A stretch of DNA of 64,000 nucleotides from Bolinopsis microptera (Eukaryota; Ctenophora; Tentaculata; Lobata; Bolinopsidae), in assembly GCF_026151205.1 (NCBI RefSeq), contig NC_087072.1:5876084-5940083 (forward strand), given 5' to 3'. Below the pieces are notes generated by a model. The model was not told where the DNA came from, ran no database searches, and saw only the letters and a program-made list of their open reading frames with translations. Position numbers and translations under genes: made by a program. This document shows positions 37,326 through 52,379 of the stretch, piece after piece (position 1 is the stretch's first letter; every line of letters begins with the position of its first letter).

Positions 37326-38054
37326 CCTGTTGATAGAATAAGTTAATTCAGTAGGTTATACTTTAGTGTGACTAACGTAAAATGGAACTGTAGAATCAAA
37401 TATCATTCTTTAAAGATATTCCATATTGTTTTCATGTTGTATTACTGAAGTTAAACACGTGAAAAGATGATAAAAGTAACGGAGTTGATTATCAATAATT
37501 CCACATAATCAATGATCATTGCCGATTTTAGGTATACCTCAATTGTATAAAAAATATATTTAAAGAATGTACCAGATTTACAACTTTATGAAACGCCATG
37601 ATGATACCGACAAAATAATTGAAATGCAATACAAATGATATTTTAAAAACTTAAAATTGTGCCGACTGATAGTCATATTATGCACATTAAAAACAAAACT
37701 GATCAACTTATTTGAACGATGTGAAGTTGCAACCCAAAAAAACAACTGCAACCGATCTAAGTTTGGTTTGCAAGTTCTACCCAAAATAGTTAAGTATGGA
37801 AATTATAAATAGATTATAAACTTTAAAGTGATGTCACATGCTAAAGAATAGAAGTCACTAGCAATAGATATAGATTCGGATGGGAAGGTGAGGCATTACT
37901 TTTATGACATGTGACAGTAATACCTGATCAGCATCACCAATAAAACCCCCCAATATAACTGTCACATGATTATAAGATATAACCCACCTCCCACCAAAAT
38001 ACACCTCTATAAGCCGTATAGGGATCACAAGATTAATCACTTTCTTTTTCTCTT
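37326..38054. other. Intergenic between IST1 and the kinase gene
   Basis: Should contain the IST1 promoter and the kinase 3' UTR. No exon or repeat family recognised. Confidence 0.4.
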
Positions 38055-39038
38055 CTAATTATATGGTAACACAGGTGAGCTTGATCTTCGTTGTACTCTT
38101 ATCTTCTCTACAAGTTGAAGAAGCTCAGACGAAGTTTTCCGATCTGGTACATTATCTATCAGACACTCTTTCAGCAGGGTTCTGATGTCACGACTACTTA
38201 TCTGTGTAAGGAGTGGCTCCAGCACCTCTTGCCTGAAACCACCACTTTTATGAACCTTTATAAAATCTGCTTGTTGAGACCACAACCCATATGCTCCAAA
38301 AAAGTCAGGTTGATGAAATACCATTTCCAAGATAACAATCCCAAGGCTCCAGATATCCTCATTAAATCCTTTGTGTTCTTTTTTATCTAGAAGAATCTCT
38401 GGACCACACCACAGGTAATTTCCAACTTTGCTGGAGGGTGCATCAGTATTGCGTAAACTTGATGTTTCAGAAACACACTTTGTTATCCCAAAGTCAGCCA
38501 GTTTTGCTACGTCGTTAGCATCAAGGAGCACATTGGCAGCTCTTAAATCTCTGTGTATAAATTTCATTTCATTATGTAAATACACCAACGCTTTAAGTAT
38601 ATGCTCAATGTATTTTAATGAACTAACAGTTCTAAGGACAGGAATGGTTCTTGAATTCACATCACGTGTTATGGTCGACAGTTTCGTTTCAAGTGATGAA
38701 TTTTCCATATATTCCATGATAATGTGATACTTATCAGTGTTTATGCATTTATGGGCCATTATATAGTGAACAATGTGAGGATGTGCGAAAGTCTTGTGTT
38801 TCTCTATCTCCTCTAAAAATAAAGTTGCATTATTTTTGAATGGCACCTTAATGGCAACTGTCTCTCTTCCAATGCTGTCCTGATGCTTGTACACCTTTCC
38901 ATATGATCCACGAGCAAGGAACTGAAAGAAATCTTCTGGGGTGTCAAAGAAATCGACTGGAATATTAACATTAAAATCATTAAGTCGATCAGGAAGACAA
39001 CATTTGACACAATTCTTAGGTTGAACGCCAGTGGTCAT
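38055..39038 (-). CDS. Intronless protein kinase, full catalytic domain
   Basis: A single 327-codon open frame holds a complete eukaryotic protein kinase domain. A glycine-rich loop lies at 43-50 (ARGSYGKVYK), the ATP-binding Lys is 64 (VAIK), a candidate alpha-C Glu is near 76-79, the catalytic loop IHRDLRAANVLL is at 161-172 (Asp 164, Asn 169), DFG is at 182-184, CGPEIL stands in place of APE near 211-216 and DIWSLG is at 228-233. All catalytic residues are present, so it should be active. HRDLRAAN is the wording common in tyrosine kinases, but the rest (DIWSLG, no tyrosine-kinase insert signature) looks more like a Ser/Thr or dual-specificity kinase, and I cannot name a subfamily. An N-terminal CxxC pair (VKCC) precedes the kinase. 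The lack of introns among intron-rich neighbours suggests an old retrocopy or a lineage-specific family. Substrates are unknown. Confidence 0.85.
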   Translation of the reverse strand: MTTGVQPKNCVKCCLPDRLNDFNVNIPVDFFDTPEDFFQFLARGSYGKVYKHQDSIGRETVAIKVPFKNNATLFLEEIEKHKTFAHPHIVHYIMAHKCINTDKYHIIMEYMENSSLETKLSTITRDVNSRTIPVLRTVSSLKYIEHILKALVYLHNEMKFIHRDLRAANVLLDANDVAKLADFGITKCVSETSSLRNTDAPSSKVGNYLWCGPEILLDKKEHKGFNEDIWSLGIVILEMVFHQPDFFGAYGLWSQQADFIKVHKSGGFRQEVLEPLLTQISSRDIRTLLKECLIDNVPDRKTSSELLQLVEKIRVQRRSSSPVLPYN

Positions 39039-40985
39039 TTTGTTGATCGTGTTTTGCAGAAGAAACGTTTCTCTTTGCTCATCATCTGTAAATAGTTGAC
39101 ATCAAAAACTCAAATTTTTTCGGGTCTTCAACCTTTGTCAAGGCAGTTGAAGTAACTGCAGTGGTCATACAAATAAAATTAAGTTTCAAATTGGACAATA
39201 ACTTATATTTTACATTTCTTTGAACATGTAATGGCAGGTTGTTGATTATAGTTGTTGATTATAGTTGTTGTTTATAGTTGATTATAGTGAGACAAAGTGA
39301 GTTTCTCTATGATATTATAAAATTTCTAGACAAGCACTGTAAACTTGTTTTTGAGTGGAATATTCGTTGGGACTAATACTGAGGTTATAGTAACATTCAT
39401 TGTAAATCTAAAGCTGGAGGCTGCAAGGTTTTTACCTGGAGACCTCAGGATATCATGTTTATAAACATGGAGATTAGGCGGAATGACAGGCTGAGCGCGG
39501 CCCAGTAACAAGGTTTGTGTTGTCAATACGTTTCTCACAGCGGTGAAAAGGGGGATTTCTCACTACATTAACAGTATTTACAAACGTCCTATCATACTAA
39601 TGAATAAGTCGTTGATGTTTTATAAGATTTCAATTTAAACAATATATATATTGTATATATGCATTTAATTAAATCAAGTGATGCAATTGGCAAAGCATAA
39701 TACGCAGTTAACCGAAACTATCCACTGATACCAATATTATATGAAATATAATATTGGACAGGAATGAAATCGTAAAATAAGCTTTAAGTCTTTTTTGATA
39801 TTTGAAGAATTTCAAACAACATAAACATAATATAACTGATAACAATGACCCTATATAAAAATTCAATAAAAATGTTAGCTAATTTTATAAAAACCCTTAA
39901 AGTATAGTTTCAAATTTTTTGTTCATTTTGTTATTTCTTGCCTTTGTGAAATGTGACCTCGTAGATCGGTGTGCGTTGTTTTTGACATTGTTGATTGTGC
40001 TGTGAATCTTATGCGTGTCCTCACATGTAGGCCTTAATTGACGATGTCAATTCTTCGCAGCTCGGCGAGGCCTTGACGGAGATATGTTACTCGTTTGAAT
40101 TTCTTCGAAGTCGCGCGCGCCGCTTTCTTCTCGAAATGTTACCGACTGCAAGTGCTACGAAGTAGCGCGCGCCGGGCCAGACCGGCCTTGCTCTAACCAA
40201 AGCCCTCTCGCTTGTAGTAGCGCGCGACCGCCGAAGCAGAAGGTGGCAAGGGAGCTTATATTCTACTTGTGAAACAAGCGCGTCACGCTTAATAGTAGAG
40301 GCTCTTACGCGTACGGGCATTGTCTGCTCGATACACTAGGGACCCCAGATACACCTTACTAGACGTATTTTTGACCGTAGAATCGATTTAAAGTGGTTTT
40401 AAGATGATTGGACTGATTTTTCTGGGTTAAAATCGCAAAAAAACGATTTTTGGGCAAAAAAAGGCCAAAAAACCATGTTTTTTGATATTTTGAACAAGTT
40501 AATTTTGTTGGCATGTCGGCAAAACTTGCATGGAGATAGCTAAAACACACCCGCACAAGATGGTTTAAAAATTTTAAAAATCCCTCTATTTTTTTGGGGG
40601 TAAAAATCCAAAAAAGTGGTAAAAATTTTGACTTTTTTGCTTGAAGTTTGAATAATTTTTTGCAGTTGTATTAAATCAACCCAAAAATAGTCACATCGTG
40701 TTTGCCTAAATTTTTCCTTTCCGAGAAGTACCCACTTCATATACTTTATCGAAGTTTGAATATTGTCACTCTGCAAGCGTTTTTGCCAAATTTTCGACGC
40801 ACACTACGCGCAAAAGCATTTAGTTGTTATCAATTGGCACATGCGCGTTCATCATAAATTTCAAACAGCTATAAGGAAAGGAAGCAGTTCTAACGAGCTC
40901 TTCTCAAACACAAGGATATAACTTGTGAACTCGGCTAGTATATATGAAACATTTGTCATGGAGTTGTAGTGGGAGTTATGTGCCT
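39039..40985. other. Gene-free region with GC-rich CGCGCGC block
   Basis: No supported exon. A TTATAGTTGTTGA tandem patch lies near 39238-39290 and a copy of the TTAC..GTAA repeat lies at 39432-39508. The block 40080-40320 is rich in GCGCGC and shares wording (GCTCTAACCA, AGCCCTCTC, TAGCGCGCGAC, GCCGAAG) with 45625-45670, so it is a dispersed repeat, not a CpG island of a gene. Confidence 0.5.
39432..39508 (-). repeat. Short TTAC..GTAA inverted-ended repeat, copy C
   Basis: The reverse complement matches 18245-18323 closely, including GCGCTCAGCCT and TCATTCCGCC, with the central palindrome ATGTTTATAAACAT and TTAC ends. Confidence 0.6.
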
Positions 40986-40993
40986 CGCCGGGC

Positions 40994-41118
40994 TAAAGTA
41001 GTGGATGACCTTGCTGTACGGCAAGTTAAACAAGGATCTGAAACTACTAGGTTCCGTGCAGACTCAACTCTGCACCCGTGTCAATGTGTTCATTATATGC
41101 AAGCCTCTTGATTTATAA
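40994..41118 (+). repeat. Structured 125-bp direct repeat, copy 1
   Basis: Identical to 42246-42370 except for two bases; the flanks are unrelated. It contains two perfect hairpins, CTTGC..GCAAG and GTGCAGA..TCTGCAC, and an enclosing AGTAGT..ACTACT pairing. The function is unknown. It could be a structured RNA unit, a SINE-like module or the ends of a small direct-repeat element. Confidence 0.7.
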
Positions 41119-41393
41119 CTCAGCGAGATTATGTCCGTTCTAGCTCATATTTTCACACCAAATAGAAAACAATGTCATCTTATTGCTGACAAAATATGAA
41201 TATAATTACTTTATTTGCCTTAGAGTAATAGACTGTCAAAGTTTAAAACGCGCATTGGTATAGCACGTGACTAATAAGGTTAAATTTATACTTCTTAACA
41301 TATTATCAATTCTTAGACATCATACTATTGTGTCCAATTAGCGGTTAGGTCTCTAAACTCGTAGTTGACATACGTTGCATGCCACTTTTCTAC

Positions 41394-41902
41394 TACCTTA
41401 CAAGACATATTTATAACGTACGAAATGTGGCGGTTTTCCGAAAATTTCGCCATATTTTCGGACCGCCAAAATTTCGGTCGTCGTAATAGAATCCGTCGCA
41501 TTATCTTTCAGCTTATTTCAATGACTGTGCCTTCACTGCTTTATTTTGTTTCTAAAAAGTAATATCAAGTAAAATAAATAAATAAATTCTGGCATCTTGG
41601 GACAAATTATCACCACACCAATGACGAATTGAATGTCAAGCAATACAGTTTAGATTTGCATTAAAATACATGTATGTGCTAACAAGAAAGTCTTAATACA
41701 GACTAAGTTTGAACATGATTTTACCGAATTTCAGAAATTTCCTTACTCATTACTGCTTACTGTCACAAAAAATGATGAAAAATACCCTTATTTTCTGTGA
41801 CGTCCGAAATTTGACGGTTTTTGTTCAATTTCGCCATATTTTCGGACCGCCAAAATTTCGGTCGCCGCAAATTAGGCCGCCATAAATATTTCTTGTAAGG
41901 TA
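41394..41902. mobile_element. Tc1/mariner-type MITE, copy 2 (TA target)
   Basis: The element 41396-41900 sits between TA dinucleotides and has ends CCTTACAAGACATATTTAT and its inverse. As in copy 1 at 5958-6429, a subterminal block (CGCCATATTTTCGGACCGCC) is repeated in the same orientation near both ends. Non-coding. Confidence 0.85.
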
Positions 41903-42245
41903 TAATTATACACATGGCTATATGTGAAGGCGAGGCCCAGTTGACCATTGTTTTAATGATCTGGCGCGCGCTACTTCGAAAAAATTTATACGAGGCCCAG
42001 TAAAGTATTTCGCCGATTTAACGAAGAGATCGGTGTGGTTGCAAGAATCATTATTATATGTTGTAGCGCGATGTTGATACATGTTTCGTATCCAAATATC
42101 AGAGATATTATGGATACACCATGAAGGAACACCTCTGCGCGGCGTAAGTAAATTTACAAGTTCGCGCGAAAAATTGTCTTATTTTCCTGGCGCTTTGTTC
42201 TCGCGCCGGGAGTGAATCACTAATTAGCTAACTACTTCACTAACA

Positions 42246-42370
42246 TAAAGTAGTGGATGACCTTGCTGTACGGCAAGTTAAACAAGGATCTGAAACTACT
42301 AGGTTCCGTACAGACTCAACTCTGCACCCGTGTCAATATGTTCATTATATGCAAGCCTCTTGATTTATAA
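42246..42370 (+). repeat. Structured 125-bp direct repeat, copy 2
   Basis: Second copy of 40994-41118, in the same orientation 1252 bp downstream. One of the two differences breaks a base pair of the right-hand hairpin. Confidence 0.7.
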
Positions 42371-42551
42371 TCTACAATGCGAAGTAAGAGTTACCACGTT
42401 ACTCTTTTATTTCTCCGTTAAGCCTACAATTCTAATAACTAACAATGGAGTATGAGGTCAATTAAATGTCCATAGATATGGATTATAGAAATTATATAAA
42501 CACATAATTGAACAGCATGAGACAAGTGGAAAACTAACAAACGAATAGATT

Positions 42552-44404
42552 TCAAGCTCGTAAAGGATCGTTGCTGGATATTGGAGATTTCAAAACTGTA
42601 GTCAGACAGTCAAAGTTCTCTTGTCTAACTTTAGTGCGTATCGAACTTGACTCCAGATAGAGCACTTTAGTTCGACAGAGTCGAACCTCAGGGTTTGTCG
42701 AACTACATGGTATAAGTGACGAACTAGAGTGCGTGTCGAACTTGGGTACGTGTACCGAATCTACCATGGTAAAAACATCTTCACACCGTAAAATGGGCAA
42801 AAGCTACAATAACGGTTCCTCCGATATTGTTTACAGCGGGCAATATCCTTTATTTCATTCAATTCTTCTGAAGTGTTCATGACCAAATTACGGTCTTTAG
42901 GATCGTCCATTAATAATTTAAGGAGGCTTTTGCCGGGACAACCTATACACCCTTTTAATTTTGACAGGGCAGCTCAGAAGTAGATGGTTCTAAAACAAAA
43001 CATAAATAAATCTAATCCCTTTAAAATAAATATGCTACCTTCTAGCTTACTCATAGAACACAACTCGGAATGAGCTTTTATACTTCATATTCAAATCAAG
43101 CGGTAAGTAAATATTGATAATATAACTAACTCTACTGCATTATAATCCACCTTGCGTGGCTGAGAGGACCAATTCGTTCTCTCGACAGTTCAGGACTCAG
43201 AACCCCTTAAATTTTTTAATGGCAGGTCTATCCTGTGAAGGCACCAAATAAATCTTTGCAATTCCCATCCAAAATTTTTCTCTAAGAGGGCTATAATCCC
43301 ATTGTGACGTCCGGTGTTGACGTTAGTGGCGTAACAGCCACAAGATCTTAGTGGCGAGTTGTCTAATGTCGATCCTAAGCTCATCACAATGCTGCATCTT
43401 TTCTCCCGTCAAGGTAGAGCGACTCCACTTTCAGATTCCGAAGGTCTTCTAACTCATTCTCTTTAGATCGCTGCACTATCTTTGGATTTCTTCAGTCTCC
43501 TGAAATATATTATGTCACAATAGATCATTAGATGATACGTAAAGATACTGTACAGGCAATCCATGATTGTTGATTTGTTTGCATACCCAAAAATATTTCT
43601 TTTACATTAATAGCTTATAAAAACCCCAACATTAGGATGTATTTGAAAAGTAACTTAAAACGACATGCAGAGCGACCAATAACGCCTGAATCAATGCTTG
43701 GTAGCACAAACCGGAGGTTAAAAATGAATATTTGACCACATGGTGACATGGTTGTTGCATGGGTCACTTGCAAGTTCATATATCACATACTTGGTTTTAC
43801 ATTTCGGAAAGCAGCGTGGGTTTCAGAGTTCCGACTCCACTTGAGGATATGCTCCTGATAGCGTAATCCAGTTTCTTTATATTTGGGATAACCTCCGAAA
43901 CAGAAACCCTGTCCCCCTCCGCCGCTTTTGTGGTGATGTAGAATGGCTTCAGTACCGCAATAGCTTTGGTCAGAAGATCCCAATCGTGAGGAGTCATCTG
44001 CAAAATTCAGTTGATCAATGCTTAGCCTGTACATTGAGAAGTGAGCTAGGAATTAGGAGGTCCAGCGGACAAGAATTTGTTCCAGTTACATTCCAGGGAC
44101 ATTGATTCTCTAAACTTGATGTTAACTAGTGCTACTCAGAAAATGAGAGATGAGTCAAAAGAGCTGCATGTAAACTGACCTGTTGAGATGCAGACAACGA
44201 TAACTCTGCATTTTGAGCGGTGATTGTTATTGCATATTTTTTATTCTGAAAGGCCTGGAAGATCATGTAATAACTGTTCCATCTCGTGTCCACTGCAACT
44301 GGTCTGATGAGAGTTGCCTCTACTGCTTGATTTTCATTCAGTAGACGTTTACCTGCATGTGCGGGATAGTTTAACATATGATAGTTAAGAAATGATAAAC
44401 GCAA
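42552..44404 (-). pseudogene. Degenerate transposase-like coding sequence, hAT-like in part
   Basis: Broken minus-strand coding stretches. At 44132-44404 the reading VAVDTRWNSYYMIFQAF resembles the RWNS block of hAT transposases, and at 43797-44003 MTPHDWDLLTKAIAVLKPFY is the usual hAT segment W-x-LL-x-x-x-VLKPF. At 43190-43387 NTGRHNGIIALLEKNFGWEL and IDLPLKNL recall a repeat-borne protein family common in invertebrates that I cannot name with certainty, so two elements may be juxtaposed. Further left, 42780-42960 reads NTSEELNEIKDIARCKQYRR, again coding-like. Stops and frame changes separate the pieces and no full domain survives. Confidence 0.6.
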
Positions 44405-44499
44405 GTCGTAACAATGATAGTTTTGCCAAGATTATGTCACTCAACGAACATGTACCTACGGCAACATTTTAATCAAACGTTATTAATGTGTACATTTCA

Positions 44500-44886
44500 G
44501 TCCACTAGTATTTAATATTAGCCTGTAATAGCTCAATAAAATGTGACCTCCAGATCAGTAAAATTAGGGGTGCTGGAAGAGCTGCATAGAGTCCACTAGT
44601 ATTTAATATTAGCCTGTACTGGCTCAATAAAATGTGACCTCCAGATCAGTCAAATTAAGGGTGCTGGAAGAGCTGCATAGAGTCCACTAGTATTTAATAT
44701 TAGCCTGTACTGGCTCAGTAAAATGTGACCTCCAGATCAGTAAAATTAGGGGTGCTGGAAGAGCTGCATAGAGTCCACTAGTATTTAATATTAGCCTGTA
44801 CTGGCTCAATAAAATGTGACCTCCAGATCAGTAAATTTAGGGGTGCTGGAAGAGCTGCAAAGAGTCCACTAGTATTTAATATTAGC
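44500..44886. repeat. Tandem repeat of 91 bp, four copies plus a partial
   Basis: Units start with GTCCACTAGTATTTAATATT at 44500, 44591, 44682, 44772 and 44863 and are nearly identical. Confidence 0.95.
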
Positions 44887-46052
44887 CCCAAAAAAGCGGT
44901 CCTGGTCGAGCCTTGGCTTTAACGAGTTGGAAGCAACCAGAGAGATGGTTAGATGTATAAATTTGGGGATTGAAGTGGTTTGCAATAACCAGAGAGATGT
45001 TAAACAAATTGAACAACAGGTTGAACAAAAAAGCATGTGTAAAAAGTTATCGAGTGATAAAATAGGACAAAGGAGAAAGCATAGATATGATCTTAGGCAG
45101 CTAGACGCCAGCTAGCTCATCGCGGTGTCACATGACTTTAATACCACGATATCATTGGTCATCTATATATCCAATGCGAAATATAAATATAGCGCGTTTT
45201 TCATGAATTAGTAGCGCCGTACAAAAATTAAGCGGTTTGGAACAAAATTACAAGTTTTCAGTTTACAGAAATATTGAAACATTTCAATTTTTGTTTGCAT
45301 GAAGGTTCTAATGACTTAATAAAGTCGTTTAGATAATAAAAATATTACAAAGATACCAAGTAAACTCACAAATATTGCAACTTGGTTAAAAACAATGCAT
45401 TTAACTGTTTTGGTGGCGCGCGCGCGCCATCTCAGTCAATTACTCCCATATTTGGTCAAATAGGATAATAGGGACGCAGAATATGCGTCCCTCTAAAAAG
45501 TCCGATTCCCTTCATGGTATGCCCCTTTTTCCGCCTTCGGCGGCGCGCGCTTCGCGCGCGAAAAGTGGCATGCAACGTATGTCAAGCGCGATGCGTTACT
45601 GTGCCTTACTTACCACGGCGTTGCTCTAACCAGAGCCCTCTCTTGCAGTAGCGCGCGACAGCCGAAGGTGGCACACGCTGCGACCCCTTTTGATCGCGCG
45701 CGAGCGACCGCAAAATAAATAAATAAAAGGCAGGCCGAGCAAATATTATTGATACACACATGCTGTTTTGTGTTTTTAAGGTTCAAGCAAAGGCCAGGAA
45801 TTCAAGTGCAAAGTGAAACAATCGATCTCAAAGTGAATCAGTAAATAAATTAGTAAAAATTAGAGCTTGTTGGAATTTAGGTAACAGAGGGTCGATATTG
45901 CTCTGGACTGATTCTGAAATACAGTCAGTAAATTTATGGGATGATATTTCTCTGGACTGATTTGAAATACAGTCAGTATATAAGGCTGAACAAATTTAAT
46001 TTGTACAAAAATAGAGATCAAGTGAGTCTTCGCCAATCACATTACAGTGAAA
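44887..46052. other. Gene-free region with GC-rich repeat block
   Basis: A 62-codon open frame at 44927-45115 reads like coding (EATREMVRCINLGIEVVC, ending in a stop) but has no known domain and adjoins transposon debris. A GC-rich block at 45410-45720 holds GCGCGC repeats, the palindrome GGGACGCAGAATATGCGTCCC near 45471 and a GTGGCATGCAACGTATGTC stretch whose reverse complement occurs at 41366-41386. The HSPA9 3' UTR lies at the right end. Confidence 0.45.
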
Positions 46053-50280
<4,228 letters not shown>

Positions 50281-51093
50281 CTTTGCTAAATTATAACAAT
50301 ATTTAGAAATAAAATTCAGTACAATTAAAAGATGAGGTCGCACAATATGATCGATACAATATGAATATAGAGATTTCAACTTTTTAAAATAGGAAAACAC
50401 TCGTGGTATTTGCAATCTTCTAGGCACAAAGAGTGAGAATTGTATTTTTTAAACAAGATAAAAACAAATACTATATTTGTATATCCAACACAATAAAATG
50501 AGGAAAATAAAATTGGGTAACTATCAAATTCCAAACAATAAATGAAAAATATTCAATTTTCCCAAACACAACAAACAACAATCTATTCGGGCTTATACAT
50601 ATTCAACTTATCGTTAAAAAACCTTTATTCTGGCACAGGATTACTTGTCAAGTCAGCTTTAAACAAGTACAACCACATATTATCTAAATTCTAAGTTTAC
50701 ATTTTTGAATTTCCAAAATTTAACTTCCCCAAAGAAAAGGAAACCAAATCATGGTTTCTCTGTAACTGAATCAAAAACATAAACTGGAAATCAATAAATT
50801 TCCGGTCACAAGATTGGGGTTTCCCAACCTACCCTTAATAAACAAATTAAAAACATCAGAAATCTGTAATGTAATGAATTGTAATGGTAGCATCAGAAAA
50901 TTGTTATCAGCTTCGTGACCAAATGATGACATTTTTCGAATTAGGACAACAAACAGTTTTTGAGCCTCTGAAATACAGATTAAGATTCATGCATTTAATA
51001 TCTAGAATCAATGGAAAAGAAAAGTTTCACAAAACCTTACAATGCTAATGACAAAGAAAAGTTACATTATTTACAAATCAATGTTTCAAATCA
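50281..51093. other. Intergenic between HSPA9 and SMIM15
   Basis: AT-rich; should hold the HSPA9 promoter and the SMIM15 3' UTR. Nothing else recognised. Confidence 0.45.
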
Positions 51094-52215
51094 CTAATCA
51101 TCTTTCCTTGGTTTGGGTTTTCTTTTGGAAGTTTTCTTTTTGTTCTTATCCTCTTTTTCTAACATTTGCACGTACTTATAAGTTAGGCCAGCACTTAACA
51201 GCAGCAGAGGGGTGACTATCATCATTAAACTGAAATTATAACATTTAAAACTTGATTAAGAACTTTTAAGAGACCTGTGAATGTAAGACAACAATCTGTA
51301 ATATCTGTAATGTTACCCAGATCTCACACAGTAGTATTTCATTCCAATCATTCTTAACAATTTCTTTAAGAGAAGGTTCACACGCCTTATTGATGATATT
51401 GGAACACTTCCTTACAGTGAAAGGTTGGATGCCTTACAGATTACAACACTTGCTGAGAGACGGGTTAGAGGAGATTCAAATGAAGCATACAAAATTGTGA
51501 ATGGATTGGTTGAATATGGAAAAGATATTTTCAATTTAAGTAGATCAGGAGATAAAATTGTTAGCACTAAATCTAACAATATTAATAGAAATATTAAAAC
51601 CATGTCAAATAATTTTTTATTAGAGCATGTTATCAGCTTTTGGAATAAATTGCCATCTTTTGTTAGAAATTCAGTGACTATTATTGATTTTAAAATTAAT
51701 CTAGAGGAATTTAAAAAGACTAATAATTTAGTAGACACTGGCAAATTTCGGGAAGTGTCAAATACAGTGTTAAGAAAGATAGAGAGTATAATCTATATCG
51801 AGTAGAAGAAGCAGCATGTTCAATATTTACATAAAAATCCGTATGTTGCCAAGAGAAAAGGAATAAATATCTCTTGAATTTTTTAAATTAACAGTTTATT
51901 ACTCATTAATTAAATTTTTATTGATTTAATTTATACTATTAATTTGTATGTAAATAAGTTATTACAATTTGTTTGTTTAATGATGAAGGCTGTTAAATGT
52001 TCACAGTTCTGATAGTGAAGAAATAAGAAAGAATGTATAAAACTTGTGATGATGTTATGTCATTATTCTTAATCTAATCCAATTCAATCTAGAAGACAAC
52101 AGTACCTGACGAAAAAATCCTTTGGGTCTTTAGCAACATAAATGATAAACTGTTTTATGTAAGCGTCCAGCCACTCTTTCCATGTCCCCTCACTTTCTAC
52201 CACAGTTTCAGCCAT
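51094..52215 (-). CDS. SMIM15: Small integral membrane protein 15
   Basis: Two exons on the minus strand, 52106-52215 and 51094-51229, with GTACTG donor and TTTCAG acceptor in phase 2, encode 81 residues. The order is as in SMIM15: an N-terminal amphipathic stretch (WKEWLDAYIKQFIIYVAKDP), the family's KDP-x-x-F turn, one membrane segment (SLMMIVTPLLLLSAGLTY) and a strongly basic tail rich in Lys (KNKKKTSKRKPKPRKDD). The function of SMIM15 is unknown in any animal. Recognition rests on the DP-x-x-F, TPLxLxSA and basic-tail pattern. The intron (876 bp) contains a LINE tail in the opposite orientation. The protein is too short for default gene finders and is easily missed. Confidence 0.88.
51333..52080 (+). 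mobile_element. CR1-like LINE 3' fragment in SMIM15 intron
   Basis: The reading LIDDIGTLPYSERLDA near the left edge and RRVRGDSNEAYKIVNGLVEY, EHVISFWNKLPS and NSVTIIDFKINLEEF is the C-terminal end of ORF2 of CR1/L2-type LINEs, followed by a 3' UTR that ends near a TGATGTTATGTCATTATTCTT motif (also in shorter form at 54670-54700). A heavily 5'-truncated insertion, plus orientation, antisense to the host gene. Confidence 0.8.
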
Positions 52216-52379
52216 ACTGAACGATAATAATGGGCTAAGTCAATTTCAATTCGATACACCTAGACTGGCTTTCGCCTGAGCATGTAAATTTCTATTGTGA
52301 TTCACAATAAAAATCTGCCCTTTATAACTGCATCCAAACTTCTGTAATATACAAGGTGCAGGTCTCCCAGGGCCGGGGG

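Noticed and set aside
40994-42370. Hammerhead ribozyme in the 125-bp repeats
   Set aside because: GATGA and GAAAC-like words occur, but not in the required order with the conserved core and stems.
40994-42370. LTR pair of a small retroelement
   Set aside because: The repeats lack TG..CA ends and I see no primer-binding site or polypurine tract; kept only as an open possibility.
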